From the NCBI RefSeq assembly GCF_004364345.1, contig NZ_SOCA01000002.1, positions 199,711 through 263,710 on the forward strand: a stretch of 64,000 nt of DNA. The letters run 5' to 3'. The translations under genes were made by a program, and so were the position numbers. The stretch comes from Prosthecobacter fusiformis (lineage in GTDB: Bacteria; Verrucomicrobiota; Verrucomicrobiia; Verrucomicrobiales; Verrucomicrobiaceae). The stretch's first letter is position 1, and every line of letters starts with the position of its first letter. The notes under the pieces are model-generated. The model had not been told where the DNA came from. It was given only the letters and a program-made list of their open reading frames with translations, and did not search any database. Positions 35,239 through 44,603 of this stretch are shown here, piece after piece.

Positions 35239-35607
35239 ATGGGCCAGCAACTCAACAAAATCGTCAAACGTCGCCGTCGTAAACTCTATGCCGCTCGCAA
35301 GAAAGCTCTTGTGAAGTCCGGTCTGAGCCGCAAGTCCATCGTCCGTGAGCCCAAGGCCGCCAAGAAGACTGTGAAGAAGGCTGCTGCCCCCAAGAAGGAT
35401 AAAGCACCTGCCAAGGCCAAGGCTGCCCCCGCCGCTGAAATCGTGGAAACCACCGCCGCCGCTCCTGAAGTGGTCACACCGGTGGTCGAAGAAGCTGCTG
35501 CTCCTGCTGCCGAAGTGGCAACCGAAGAAGCTGCTCCAGCCGCTGAAGAGACCGCTCCTGCCACTGAGGAAGCCGCTCCTGCTGCTGAAGAAAAGACCGC
35601 TGAATAA
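35239..35607 (+). CDS. Small bipartite basic/acidic protein, function unknown
   Basis: The 122-residue protein has two halves. Residues 1-65 are Lys/Arg-rich (IVKRRRRKLYAARKKALVKSG, then AKKTVKKAAAPKK), as in histone-like or ribosome-associated proteins. Residues 66-122 are an Ala/Glu/Pro/Thr run with near-repeats EEAAPAAE. The basic half could bind nucleic acid and the acidic half could be a flexible tail. ATG 35239 (MGQQLNKIVKR) is chosen because the upstream frame does not look coding. A strong terminator follows, so it is probably a single, well-expressed gene. Confidence 0.8.
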   Translation: MGQQLNKIVKRRRRKLYAARKKALVKSGLSRKSIVREPKAAKKTVKKAAAPKKDKAPAKAKAAPAAEIVETTAAAPEVVTPVVEEAAAPAAEVATEEAAPAAEETAPATEEAAPAAEEKTAE

Positions 35608-35632
35608 GCTTCGCTTCTCAGCTCATATTTCT

Positions 35633-35664
35633 AAAAACCCGCGCATGCTCTGCGCGGGTTTTTT
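35633..35664 (+). terminator. Strong Rho-independent terminator
   Basis: AAAAACCCGCGCA (35633-35645) pairs with TGCGCGGGTTTTT across a five-base loop and ends in a T6 tract. It lies 26 bp after the stop of the basic/acidic protein gene. The flanking A and T tracts make it able to act on both strands. Confidence 0.9.
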
Positions 35665-35742
35665 GTGTCTGGATATGCCACTCAAAAAGAAAGGCCCGGG
35701 TGGGAGCCATGGCCTTTCATGCTTCTCTTCAGATCAAATCCC

Positions 35743-36780
35743 TCACCCCAGCTCCGCGATCGTCACCGGCTTCCCACCCAGTTCCGCACTGCGGTCGGAG
35801 GCAAAGATCACCTCAAAGGTCCGCAGGGATTCGTTAAAGCTCGTCAGCGCCATGTCCTGGCCCTCATCCAGCGCATCGAAGAACACCTGAAACTGCGTCT
35901 GATACGGGTGGTCGCTCACATCACCGGAGTCCAGCATGTGCATGGACAGATTGCCCCAGGCCTTCTTGTCGCTCTTCAGCTTGTTGGAGTGGATCTTGTT
36001 ATCCAGCAGGCTGCCCTCACTGCCCACCAGATGGGTGTGGAAGTAATACGGCTGCAGGCAGTCCACCACCGCCGCCGTCTTGCCCACCGCCCCGTTCTTA
36101 AATTTCACCAGCGTCACACTCGTCGTGTCATACTCATACGGGGCGAAGGTCGTGCTCTTGGATTTCGTGCTCAGGCTCGTCACACTTTCCACCTCCCCCG
36201 GCATCACCATCAGCAGCGCATCCAGCGCGTGGCAGCCCGCCGTCAGCAGCGCACTGCCGCCATCCTTCTTGCCGGTGTTCCAGCGGAACTGCCCATACCA
36301 CGGCCCGATGCCATGATAGTAATCCACCTCACCATAATGGATCTCCCCCAGCAGCCCCTCATCCAGGATCGCCTTGGTGGACTGGAACTGGCCTGAAAAA
36401 CGGCACTCGAAGCACACACAACCCTTCACCCCGTTCGCATTCGCCGCCGCCACGATCTCCCGCACTTCCTGGAGAGAGTTCGCCATCGGCTTTTCCAGAA
36501 TGATGTGCTTCTTCGCATTCGCCGCCGCCACCGCTTGTTTGCGATGCTGGCTTGGATAGCTCGTGATGTCCACGATGTGGATGTCCGGATTGGCCAGCAT
36601 TGCATCCAGGTCCTGATACGCCGTGATCGTGCCACCATGCTTCGCACTCAGCTCCGCACCATCCAGCGGGCGGGAGGAGTAAACCGCCGTGACCTGCGCC
36701 TGCTTGCTGGCGTTGATCGCTTCGATGTGGGCAGTCGCTGCCCAGCCATAACCAATGATGCCGACGTTGTATTTTTTCAT
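35743..36780 (-). CDS. Gfo/Idh/MocA-family oxidoreductase
   Basis: The 345-residue protein starts MKKYNVGIIGYGWAATAH with an intact nucleotide-binding GxGxxA motif, has the catalytic ILEKPMANSLQE, and a MocA domain with GGSALLTAGCHALDALLMVMPG. No signal peptide is seen, so it is cytoplasmic. It is the third member of this family in the window. The substrate is probably a sugar or inositol derivative, but no transporter or sugar enzyme adjoins it. An upstream in-frame start at 36861 looks less likely. Confidence 0.92.
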   Translation of the reverse strand: MKKYNVGIIGYGWAATAHIEAINASKQAQVTAVYSSRPLDGAELSAKHGGTITAYQDLDAMLANPDIHIVDITSYPSQHRKQAVAAANAKKHIILEKPMANSLQEVREIVAAANANGVKGCVCFECRFSGQFQSTKAILDEGLLGEIHYGEVDYYHGIGPWYGQFRWNTGKKDGGSALLTAGCHALDALLMVMPGEVESVTSLSTKSKSTTFAPYEYDTTSVTLVKFKNGAVGKTAAVVDCLQPYYFHTHLVGSEGSLLDNKIHSNKLKSDKKAWGNLSMHMLDSGDVSDHPYQTQFQVFFDALDEGQDMALTSFNESLRTFEVIFASDRSAELGGKPVTIAELG

Positions 36781-36855
36781 GAGAAGAAGAGTCATTGCTC
36801 CCAAACCTGGGAGCCTTGTCAAATCAATACCCGCCCCATCGCCCCCGCCTTTCAC

Positions 36856-36990
36856 TCTCATTCACTCCCCCGTGCCCCAATCACATACTTCTGTGAGCCT
36901 ACTCCCATCTCTGTACTTCCTGCCCCCTCTGCCTCTCCGCCCCTCTGTGGCCAAAACGAATCACCAAACCAGCCCGCCTCACCGCAAAGG
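36856..36990 (+). repeat. Intergenic direct repeat, copy 1
   Basis: This 135-bp unit and copy 2 share the same order of segments. A 53-bp core (36915-36967 here, 37211-37263 in copy 2) differs at only two positions. This copy holds about 22 extra bases near 36,882-36,903. The shared sequence is C-rich, with the pieces CCCCTCTGCCTCTCCGCCCC and GCCAAAACGAATCACC. Confidence 0.75.
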
Positions 36991-37069
36991 CACCTAGTTT
37001 CAGTCCTCTTGGGCCTGATCGGCATCCCTATCCCTCTTTCCCAGCTGCAGAGCGGTGTCCGTATTTTAG

Positions 37070-37089
37070 CCGCGCCTTTTAAGGCGCGG
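37070..37089. repeat. Perfect hairpin between the two direct repeats
   Basis: CCGCGCCTT (37070-37078) pairs with AAGGCGCGG (37081-37089) over a TT loop. It is followed on the plus strand by TTTCTCCCCC. It may stop transcripts that leave the kinase gene or be part of a repeated unit. Confidence 0.6.
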
Positions 37090-37175
37090 TTTCTCCCCCA
37101 GCACCGCCTTCACTCATTGCGTCGCAGCGCGCCGCGCGATCCTCCGCGATTTCACCACTCCATGACGCTAAGCCG

Positions 37176-37286
37176 TCTCATTCACTCCCCGTGCCCAATC
37201 CCATCTCTGCTCTTCCTGCCCCCTCTGCCTCTCCGCCCCTCTGCGGCCAAAACGAATCACCAACCCACCCCGCCTCACCGCAAAGG
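37176..37286 (+). repeat. Intergenic direct repeat, copy 2
   Basis: This is the shorter partner of the repeat at 36,856, 111 bp long. It shares TCTCATTCACTCCCC at its left end and CGCCTCACCGCAAAGG at its right end. The 549 bp between the two flanking genes contain these two copies and the hairpin but no gene that I can support. Confidence 0.75.
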
Positions 37287-37329
37287 GGCTAAGGAGCAGA
37301 GAACGGTCACACCCGTGCCTGCTGAGTCG

Positions 37330-40300
37330 TCACACCCCTTGTGGCAGATGGTTCAGCAACAGCCTTAGCTGGTCGAGATTCACCGGCTTGACCAGATGGG
37401 CAAAGAACCCTGCCTCCTTCGTCTGGCGGAAGTCCTCTTCCATCCCGTATCCGCTCAGGGCGATGCCTGGAACTGGCCGCTGCCGCTGGATCTCCCGCAT
37501 CAGGTCCAGGCCGCTGCCATCCGGCAGACCTAGATCTGTGATCACCGCATCAAAATTCGCCGCCGCAAACGCGGCCAGCGCTTCGCGTGAGTTCGTCGCC
37601 GTCGTCACCGTGTGTCCGCGGCGTATCAGCAATCGGGAAAGCACCGCCAGGGTCGCCTCATGGTCCTCCACCACCAGCAGGCGCAGCGTACGGTCCGGTT
37701 GAGCGGGCGTTTTCGGCTTTGCGGGCACAGAGGGTGGTGCTTTTACAGAGGCCATTTCCACGGAGAAAGTCGCGCCATGCCCCTCGCCTCGGCTCTCGGC
37801 ATAAATTTCACCGCCATGTGCCATGACGATAGCCTTGGAGATCGCCAGGCCCAGCCCCAGCCCGCCAAAATGGTGTGACCCTGTAGCTTCAATCTGCTCA
37901 AAGGCATTGAAGATTCTAGTCAGTGAATCGCCCGCAATGCCGATGCCCGTGTCTGCAACAGAGACGATGATGGAGCCATCATTATCGGTTTGCGTATTCA
38001 CCGTGATGGTGCCGCCTGTGGGGGTGAATTTCAGTGCATTCTTGATCAGATTCCAAAACACCTGCTGCAGCCTGGCCGGATCCGCCATCACATGGTGGTG
38101 TTCTGCTTCCAGGGTGAAACGGATGCGCACCTGCTTGCCCTGTCCATCACTGCGGACGATCTCCGCCGTATGCTTCAGCAGCTCATGGATGTCTGAAACC
38201 ACCGGGGATATTTTCAACTTGCCATGACTGATGCGTGTCAGGTCCAGCAGATCGTCGATCAGGCGCGCCTCCAGCTCCACATTGCGCCGGATCACACCTA
38301 GCTGGCTGCGCACATCCTCGGACAGGCAGGTATCACTTTCCAGGGAGGCTGCCGTCATCAGCACCGGAGTCAGCGGCGTCCGCAGCTCATGGCTCAGCGC
38401 CGCTAGAAATTCATCTTTGGCACAGGATGACCTTTCGATCTCAGCCATCGCCCGGCGCAGGGACTTCTCCGCCTGCGTCCGTTCCGTAATGTCCTCGATC
38501 GCCAGCACGATGCGGTCCGGCGTCCCGTCCATGCTATCCACCTGCCGCGCATTCAGCAGCATCGTCCGGCGGCCCAGGCTCTCAAACTCATGCGTTACCT
38601 CATACCCGTTGAAGTAGTTTTTCTGCGGCAGGATGTCCTCCAGCAGCTTGCGCAGATCAGGGATGTCCCATTGCCGGTTGCCCAGTTCATAGATCAGCCG
38701 CCCCTCACTCTCCTTGGCATCCACATCAAACGCTTTGTAAAACACATCGCTGGCGGAGTCCACCCTCAGGTCCGCACGGAGGATTAGGAAAGGCACCGGC
38801 AGCGTCCTCAAGATCGCTTCAGCATAGTCTCGGGACGCCACAATCTGCTGCTGGTGGCGTTTCAGATCATCAATGTCATTGAGCACCAGCACCACGCCGT
38901 CGATCCTCTTGTCCAGCGTAATGTAGGGACGCACATGCAGGGAATACCAGCACCCTTCGTGATCCTTCACTTCCAATTCACGCGGAATAACGGTCTCCAT
39001 CACCTCGGTGATGATGTCAGTCAGACCGGGCAGGTTAAGATGATGTCTCAGGCTGACAAAATTCCGCCCCAGATCAGCCGCCACCAGATTGAATATCTTC
39101 TCCGCTGATGCGGAAAAACGGCGGATCGAAAGATCCCTGCCCAGGAGCAGAATCGCCGTTTGCAGGCTGGCTTGCAGGTTGTTCAGGTCCGCATTCAGTC
39201 GGCTCTGTTCAGCGTCCCGATGCACCAGCTCCTCATTGATCGTCGTCAGCTCTTCATTGGTGGATTCCAGCTCCTCCTTGGAGGTTTCCAGCTCTTCATT
39301 GATGCTTTGCAGCTCTTCATTCGCACTCTGCAATTCCTCACTGGAGGCCTGCAAATCGTCTGTGACGGACTCATTTTGCTCCTGGATGGAAAGCAGATAG
39401 TCCCGCGTTTCAGCCAGTTCCTGCTCCAGTTCCGTGATGCGGCTGGCCGCATCTTTCTTCCCCTTGGGGAAAGGTGGAGTGGGCGGCTTCACCTTTCCCA
39501 CCGGGCCGTTCTCAGCATTTTCAAAGAGTACCAGCAGGCACTGCTCCTTGAGGTTTCGCAGTGGGATCACGCGCAGATTCACAGTCCGCTGGTCACCGTA
39601 TTTGCGGATCTGCACATTTTCCCGGCAGACCGTCGTGTTGTCCCGCCGCGCCACCTGGATGGCTGCACGCAGCGGCAGCATCAGTCCTTCAGGAGCCATC
39701 TTCAGCAGGTCAAAGCTGGCCTTGCCCGTCGGTGGTTCCAAAAAGGCTCCTGTTGCCCCCCGGAACTGCAGGATCTGCCCTTCTGCATTGATCAGCACCC
39801 CCGGTGGCGCAAACAGGCTTACCGAGATTCGGTCCGCCTCCCGCTGGGCATTGAATTCGCCACCTGGAGCATGCGCGAACTGCCCTTCAGCCAGGCTGCG
39901 TTGGCCTTGACGTTGTGCTGCGGGCTCCTTGGGCTGCGGAGAATGGAAGGACGGAGTCGTCGCCGATTTCCGGATAAAGATCTTCTGTTTTTTGTCAGCG
40001 GCCGTGAACAGATCCGTGAACTGACCGATGGACTCGCTAGCCCCCAGAAACAGATAGCCTTCCGGCTTCAGCGCATAATGAAATGCGGGAAAGATCTTTT
40101 TCTGCAACTCTGGTTCAAAGTAGATCAGCAGATTGCGGCAGGAGATCAGGTCCATCCGCGAAAACGGAGGATCACTCATCACATTCTGTCGGGCGAAGAC
40201 CACCTGCTCCCGCAGGGCCTTGTTCACCCGGTAGCCACCTTCTTCTTCGGTGAAAAAACGCCTCAGTCTTTCAGGCGTGATATCCATCGCCAGAGACTTG

Positions 40301-41583
40301 GCATAAAGCCCCGCCCGTGCCTTGTCCAGCAGCGCCTCATTGAGGTCCGTGGCAAAGATTTGCAACTTCATTGGATGCGGATTCTCTGTGACTGCCTCAG
40401 CAAATGTCATGGCCAGCGAATACGCCTCCTGCCCGGTCGAGCAGCCCAGCACCCAGATGCGCAGGAGACCATTCCTTTTGGGCTGCGCCAAAAGTTTTGG
40501 GAAAACCTTGTTCTTGAGAATCTCGAACGCTTCTGGATTGCGGAAAAAGCTCGTCACACTGATCAGCACATCAGAATAGAGAGCATCCAGCTCCTTGGTG
40601 TTGCCATTCAGAAATGTCCCGTAAGCCGCCAGCGTCTCATGCTTGTTCAGCACTAGCCGCCGTGCTACCCGCCGCTGGATCGTGCTTGATTTGTAGAGTG
40701 AAAAATCCACCCCGCAATGTTTCCGCAGCAGCCCCAGGATTTTCACATAGCCTTCCAGGCTTTCCTTGCCTGGCTCATCCCTGGCTTCTGTCCGCGCCCG
40801 GCGTGAGTCCGTGCGTGGAGTGCCGTGTCCGCCGGATGCCAGCGCCGTATCTGCATCATCACTCTGGTCGCTCTCCCTCTCCGCCTCAGATGCTAGCCGC
40901 CCAGGCTGTGGCCCGGTGGCGGCTGCCATCACAAAAGGGTGCTTCGCAATGCGCGCCAGCTCCTTCGCTATGGCCTCTGGAGACAGCACAAAGTCCACGC
41001 AGCCTGCGGCGATGGCACTGTGCGGCATCGAGTCGTATTTGGCCGTTTCATCCTGCGCAAAAGTCAGCCCTCCTTCAGCCTTCACCGATTCCAGGCCCAT
41101 AGTGCCATCTGTCGCCGTACCGGACAGCACCACCCCGATAGCATTTTCACGCTGGTCTTCCGCCAAAGACTCAAAAAAGCAGTCGATGGACCTCGCTGGA
41201 CCCCTCACCCGGCCACGCGGAGTCAGATTCAGCACGCCTTTGGAGATCTCCATCATCACATTAGGCGGGATGATGTAAATGTGATTCCGCTCCACCTGCA
41301 TCCCATGGGTCACTTGCAGCACCGGTATCGGCGTGCAACGTTGCAGGAGCAGCACCAGCGCACTCTCATGCTGCGGGTCCAGATGCTGGACGAGCACAAA
41401 GCCCATGCCCGTATCCGCAGGCAGATGTTTCAGCAGTTCTTGAAACGCCTCAAATCCCCCGGCTGAGGCCCCCACACCCACAATGGGAAAACTGCCCTGG
41501 ATAGCAGGCGTCGTTTTCAGTGCCCCGGCACCTTTAGTGAGCCGCGGTTTGCGTGTCGAGGCTTTCGGCGCGGCTTTAATCAA
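37330..41583 (-). CDS. CheB-CheR-PAS-hybrid histidine kinase with receiver domain
   Basis: The 1,417-residue protein fuses a CheB-type methylesterase (GASAGG with Ser40, VQHLDP with His67, Asp159 in GTATDGT), a CheR-type methyltransferase (about 285-555, with FFRNPEAFE, GCSTGQEAYSLAM and ATDLNEALLDKA), a Glu-rich coiled coil (about 765-830), two PAS-like domains, a histidine kinase (H-box SHELRTP near 1,065, N-box NLIKNALKF near 1,180, DTGIGI, GLGLGLAISK) and a C-terminal receiver from about 1,297 (phospho-acceptor Asp in VITDLGLPDG). Such fusions may link protein methylation to signalling in bacteria. No chemoreceptor or other che gene adjoins it. It is divergent from a small lipoprotein gene. 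Confidence 0.93.
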   Translation of the reverse strand: MIKAAPKASTRKPRLTKGAGALKTTPAIQGSFPIVGVGASAGGFEAFQELLKHLPADTGMGFVLVQHLDPQHESALVLLLQRCTPIPVLQVTHGMQVERNHIYIIPPNVMMEISKGVLNLTPRGRVRGPARSIDCFFESLAEDQRENAIGVVLSGTATDGTMGLESVKAEGGLTFAQDETAKYDSMPHSAIAAGCVDFVLSPEAIAKELARIAKHPFVMAAATGPQPGRLASEAERESDQSDDADTALASGGHGTPRTDSRRARTEARDEPGKESLEGYVKILGLLRKHCGVDFSLYKSSTIQRRVARRLVLNKHETLAAYGTFLNGNTKELDALYSDVLISVTSFFRNPEAFEILKNKVFPKLLAQPKRNGLLRIWVLGCSTGQEAYSLAMTFAEAVTENPHPMKLQIFATDLNEALLDKARAGLYAKSLAMDITPERLRRFFTEEEGGYRVNKALREQVVFARQNVMSDPPFSRMDLISCRNLLIYFEPELQKKIFPAFHYALKPEGYLFLGASESIGQFTDLFTAADKKQKIFIRKSATTPSFHSPQPKEPAAQRQGQRSLAEGQFAHAPGGEFNAQREADRISVSLFAPPGVLINAEGQILQFRGATGAFLEPPTGKASFDLLKMAPEGLMLPLRAAIQVARRDNTTVCRENVQIRKYGDQRTVNLRVIPLRNLKEQCLLVLFENAENGPVGKVKPPTPPFPKGKKDAASRITELEQELAETRDYLLSIQEQNESVTDDLQASSEELQSANEELQSINEELETSKEELESTNEELTTINEELVHRDAEQSRLNADLNNLQASLQTAILLLGRDLSIRRFSASAEKIFNLVAADLGRNFVSLRHHLNLPGLTDIITEVMETVIPRELEVKDHEGCWYSLHVRPYITLDKRIDGVVLVLNDIDDLKRHQQQIVASRDYAEAILRTLPVPFLILRADLRVDSASDVFYKAFDVDAKESEGRLIYELGNRQWDIPDLRKLLEDILPQKNYFNGYEVTHEFESLGRRTMLLNARQVDSMDGTPDRIVLAIEDITERTQAEKSLRRAMAEIERSSCAKDEFLAALSHELRTPLTPVLMTAASLESDTCLSEDVRSQLGVIRRNVELEARLIDDLLDLTRISHGKLKISPVVSDIHELLKHTAEIVRSDGQGKQVRIRFTLEAEHHHVMADPARLQQVFWNLIKNALKFTPTGGTITVNTQTDNDGSIIVSVADTGIGIAGDSLTRIFNAFEQIEATGSHHFGGLGLGLAISKAIVMAHGGEIYAESRGEGHGATFSVEMASVKAPPSVPAKPKTPAQPDRTLRLLVVEDHEATLAVLSRLLIRRGHTVTTATNSREALAAFAAANFDAVITDLGLPDGSGLDLMREIQRQRPVPGIALSGYGMEEDFRQTKEAGFFAHLVKPVNLDQLRLLLNHLPQGV

Positions 41584-41813
41584 GAACTTATCATACAGGT
41601 CCGCACCTCCAGGGCTAGAGAAATCGGTGAGTCAATCCTGCGGCACAAGATCCGTCTCGATTTACCAAATGACTATACCCCCCATAATGACAAGTCTTCT
41701 GCCTCCTCGAGTTAACCCCATAAGGAATCTTATACGATTTCACCACACCGCTTGATGAAACCAGGAATTCACCAGTCTTGCGTGCTGACAAGTTTTAGCG
41801 TTAGCTCAAACGC

Positions 41814-42266
41814 ATGAATATCATTTCTGTCGCAGCAACCCTCTTAGCATCCATTCTGCTGATCGGCTGCAATCCGATCAAGAGCACTGCCGAGGCTGAA
41901 AAGGCAGCCGTCGAATTCCATGGGCTGTTCGATTCCCAGGATTATGAAAAGATTTACGATACTTCTCATCCTGATTTAAAAGCTGCCCAATCCAAACAAG
42001 AGCTGGTCGCTTTTATCAAAGCCGTTCGCGAAAAATTGGGAACCGTGAAGTCATCCGACAGAAAAGGCTGGAAGGCCAATTCATACAACCTCAAAACCAC
42101 CGTTGTTCTTAGCTACGCAACCGTGTTTGAGCACGGACAAGGAACCGAAACCTTCACCTATCGCATTGAGGACGGTAAAGCATCTTTGCTCGGATGGCAC
42201 ATCAACTCGAATGCTCTAATGAGCAATCCGGCTCCATTGACAGCTGAAGCCGATAAACCGCAATGA
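41814..42266 (+). CDS. Small lipoprotein, DUF4019-like
   Basis: The 150-residue protein has a signal peptide with lipobox LLIGC, then a domain of the sort AVEFHGLFDSQDYEKIYDTS and FIKAVREKLGTVKSS, resembling DUF4019 or related NTF2-like folds found in secreted proteins. The function is unknown. It is preceded by a 230-bp gap after the divergent kinase gene, and is followed by an opposite-strand xylA. Confidence 0.78.
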   Translation: MNIISVAATLLASILLIGCNPIKSTAEAEKAAVEFHGLFDSQDYEKIYDTSHPDLKAAQSKQELVAFIKAVREKLGTVKSSDRKGWKANSYNLKTTVVLSYATVFEHGQGTETFTYRIEDGKASLLGWHINSNALMSNPAPLTAEADKPQ

Positions 42267-42333
42267 CCTTCTTCAGAAACCCGGACGCCGGGGACTTTCA
42301 TCCCCGACGTCTTGAGTATCACTTGTTAGGCAG

Positions 42334-43644
42334 TCAGATAAAATCGTTCACCAGGTTCTCCAGCATCTCCTGGCGACCGCTGCCGATCATCGGCTCGCCA
42401 TTCTCCAGCGTATAAGCCTCCAGCTCTGCAAAGCTTGCTGTGCCTGCTTCGATCTTTGCGCCGATGCCCTGATCAAAGGTGCTGTAACGTGCTTTTTTGA
42501 AGGCATCCAGACGGCCGTCTTCAATGATCGCTGCTGCGATTTTAAGGCCACGGGCGAAGGCATCCATACCGCCGATGTGTGCATGGAATAGATCCACCGG
42601 CTCGAAAGATTCACGGCGTACCTTGGCATCAAAGTTAAGTCCACCCGTGGTGAAGCCACCGCTCTTCAGCATCACCAGCATCATCTGCGTGGTCATATAA
42701 ATATCCGTCGGGAACTGGTCCGTATCCCAGCCGATCAGTTCATCCCCGGTATTCGCATCCACAGAGCCCAGTGCTCCCGCAGCCACGGCCACCTCCATCT
42801 CATGCCACATCGTATGCCCGGCCAGTGTGGCATGGTTCGTTTCCAGGTTCAGCTTGAAATGCTCCATCAGCCCATGCTCGCGCAGGAAGTTCAGACAGGC
42901 TGCCGCATCGCTATCATACTGGTGCGTGGACGGCTCACGTGGTTTCGGCTCAATATAAAACGGTCCCTTGAAACCGATCTCTTTTTTATACGCCACGGCC
43001 ATGTGCAGAAACTTCGCCAGGTGGTCCAGCTCCCTCTTCATATCCGTATTCCATAGGGAGGCATAGCCTTCACGGCCACCCCAGAAGGTATACCCTTCAC
43101 CACCCAGACGGTGGGTCACCTCAATGGCCTTTTTCACCTGGGCTGCCGCATAGGCATACACACTCGCATTGGGGCTCGTCGCCGCGCCCTGGTTATACCG
43201 AGGATGAGCAAAGAGGCAGGCTGTACCCCAAAGAAGCTTTTTGCCCGTCGCCTTCTGGGCCTTCTCCAGTTCATCCGCCACAGCATCCAGATTCGCATTG
43301 CTCTCCGCCAGGGTTTCCCCCTCTGGAGCCACATCGCGATCATGGAAGCAGTAATAATCCACGCCCAGCTTGTCCATGAATTCAAAGCACGCCCACACGC
43401 GCCGCTGCGCATTGGCCACCGAGTTCGTCCCATCATCCCAAGGCCGCTGCGCCGTGCCTGCTCCAAAGGGATCCGCCAGCGTGTTGCGCATGGCATGCCA
43501 GTAAGCCACGCCAAAGCGGAAATGGTCCCGCATCTTCTTGCCGGCGATCACCTCGTCCGCATTGTAATGTTTAAAGGACAGCGGGTTCTTGGACTTGGGG
43601 CCCTCGTACTGGATTTTTTGAATGTCTGGAAAAGCTTCGCTCAT
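42334..43644 (-). CDS. xylA: Xylose isomerase
   Basis: XylA converts xylose to xylulose (and glucose to fructose). The 436-residue protein has the catalytic [10 protein letters not shown] with the His, the metal site around [27 protein letters not shown], and the [17 protein letters not shown] region. All the usual metal ligands appear present. The start [16 protein letters not shown] at 43644 matches the family; ATGs at 43659 and 43686 are alternatives. No xylulokinase or xylose transporter adjoins it, so pathway genes must lie elsewhere. Confidence 0.96.
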   Translation of the reverse strand: MSEAFPDIQKIQYEGPKSKNPLSFKHYNADEVIAGKKMRDHFRFGVAYWHAMRNTLADPFGAGTAQRPWDDGTNSVANAQRRVWACFEFMDKLGVDYYCFHDRDVAPEGETLAESNANLDAVADELEKAQKATGKKLLWGTACLFAHPRYNQGAATSPNASVYAYAAAQVKKAIEVTHRLGGEGYTFWGGREGYASLWNTDMKRELDHLAKFLHMAVAYKKEIGFKGPFYIEPKPREPSTHQYDSDAAACLNFLREHGLMEHFKLNLETNHATLAGHTMWHEMEVAVAAGALGSVDANTGDELIGWDTDQFPTDIYMTTQMMLVMLKSGGFTTGGLNFDAKVRRESFEPVDLFHAHIGGMDAFARGLKIAAAIIEDGRLDAFKKARYSTFDQGIGAKIEAGTASFAELEAYTLENGEPMIGSGRQEMLENLVNDFI

Positions 43645-44067
43645 GGTGTGAGCCGCCATTGGAACCGCTCCCCAGGAAAGCGTCAAGCCTTGTTCATGGC
43701 TTGCTTCATTTTCAACTCAAGTGAACGGCGACCCTAATGCAGCCGGACCGCTTTTTTTTCAAAAGCGGCCCGGTGGGACCCAACCAAAATCCCACCGGGC
43801 CTTAATTGACCGGGCTGTCCCCAACCATGAAGTGACAGTCCAGCTCGTTGTGGTGAAGCTCGCGCTTCGAATAAAGAATTAAGCAGCTAGCAGGCCAACT
43901 TTTGTGGCTTCTTTCATTAAAATTAAAAGTCTGCATTACCCGTCTCCAGCCTAGGCAGGCGGGAACAAACATTAATTGGGGCGTAACCAGTGATCGTGCA
44001 ATTCTCAACATCTGCATTGACACGCAATAAAGGTAGTTCGTAGTTCCTGCCTGTCCTTAGCTACTCT
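43645..44067. other. Intergenic region with tandem hairpins
   Basis: No convincing gene is present between xylA and the plus-strand gene at 44,068. A short minus-strand frame (43,802-44,023) ends exactly at the hairpins but has no recognisable family. CCGCTTTT (43748-43755) pairs with AAAAGCGG (43761-43768), and next to it GGCCCGGTGGGA (43767-43778) pairs perfectly with TCCCACCGGGCC (43790-43801). Confidence 0.6.
44017..44046 (+). promoter_or_regulatory. Possible sigma-70-type promoter for the secreted protein gene
   Basis: A perfect TTGACA lies at 44017-44022. At 44041, 18 bases on, is TAGTTC, a weak match to TATAAT. It lies about 25 bp before the ATG of the next gene. The -35 is good but the -10 is poor. 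Confidence 0.3.
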
Positions 44068-44571
44068 ATGAAATCACGCCTAATAAATTCAGTCTTGGCC
44101 TCCTGTGTAACTCTGATGGTCTCCTTGTCAGCCCAGGCTGATCAAACCATCAACTATCCTGACAAGAACCCTATCTTCTCCATTTCCTTCCCGGATAAAT
44201 GGACGGTCGAAGAAGCTGACCAGTCCGTTTCCGCCTCTTCTGAAGATGAGTTGGTAAACATGGAACTGCTCGCCCTGGATGCTGAGGCTCTCGATAGCGC
44301 TGTGGACATCGCCAAGGAATCTCTCGAAGAAGAATTTGAAGGCATGAAGTTCAAGGATGCCCCGGAAAAAGGCGAGCTGAATGGCATGCATGTCGTTTTC
44401 CTCAATGCTCAGACCACCATGGAAGGCGTCAAAATGGCGGTGAACTGCTGTATCTTTGCCCCCAAAGGCGCAGACAAATTTTTCATGCTCTTCAATGTGG
44501 TGCCGTTTGAGTCTCTTGAGGCTCATGGCGAAGACATCTCCAAGATCATCAATTCCATCAAGGGCGAGTAA
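44068..44571 (+). CDS. Secreted hypothetical protein, 167 residues
   Basis: The protein has a clear signal peptide (LINSVLASCVTLMVSLSAQA) and a periplasmic domain that starts with PIFSISFPDKWTVEEAD, a pattern seen in secreted proteins of the PsbP or DUF1795-like type. It is acidic, with Glu-rich helices in the middle. No enzymatic motif is seen. It is followed by a small membrane protein gene 33 bp downstream, so the two may be transcribed together. Confidence 0.78.
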   Translation: MKSRLINSVLASCVTLMVSLSAQADQTINYPDKNPIFSISFPDKWTVEEADQSVSASSEDELVNMELLALDAEALDSAVDIAKESLEEEFEGMKFKDAPEKGELNGMHVVFLNAQTTMEGVKMAVNCCIFAPKGADKFFMLFNVVPFESLEAHGEDISKIINSIKGE

Positions 44572-44603
44572 CGCTCTCCATCTTGCACCTTTAATCCACG
44601 ACA

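Noticed and set aside
36856-37286. CRISPR array
   Set aside because: There are only two diverged copies with different lengths and no regular spacers, and no cas gene is nearby.
39160-40656. Plus-strand frame of 498 codons opposite the CheB-CheR kinase
   Set aside because: It is a shadow of a multi-domain protein with all catalytic motifs on the minus strand.
43802-44023. Possible tmRNA or small protein gene on the minus strand
   Set aside because: One frame ends in codons for LAA and a stop, like a tmRNA tag, but there is no tRNA-like T-arm, acceptor stem or conserved 5' end. The 73-codon frame has no family.
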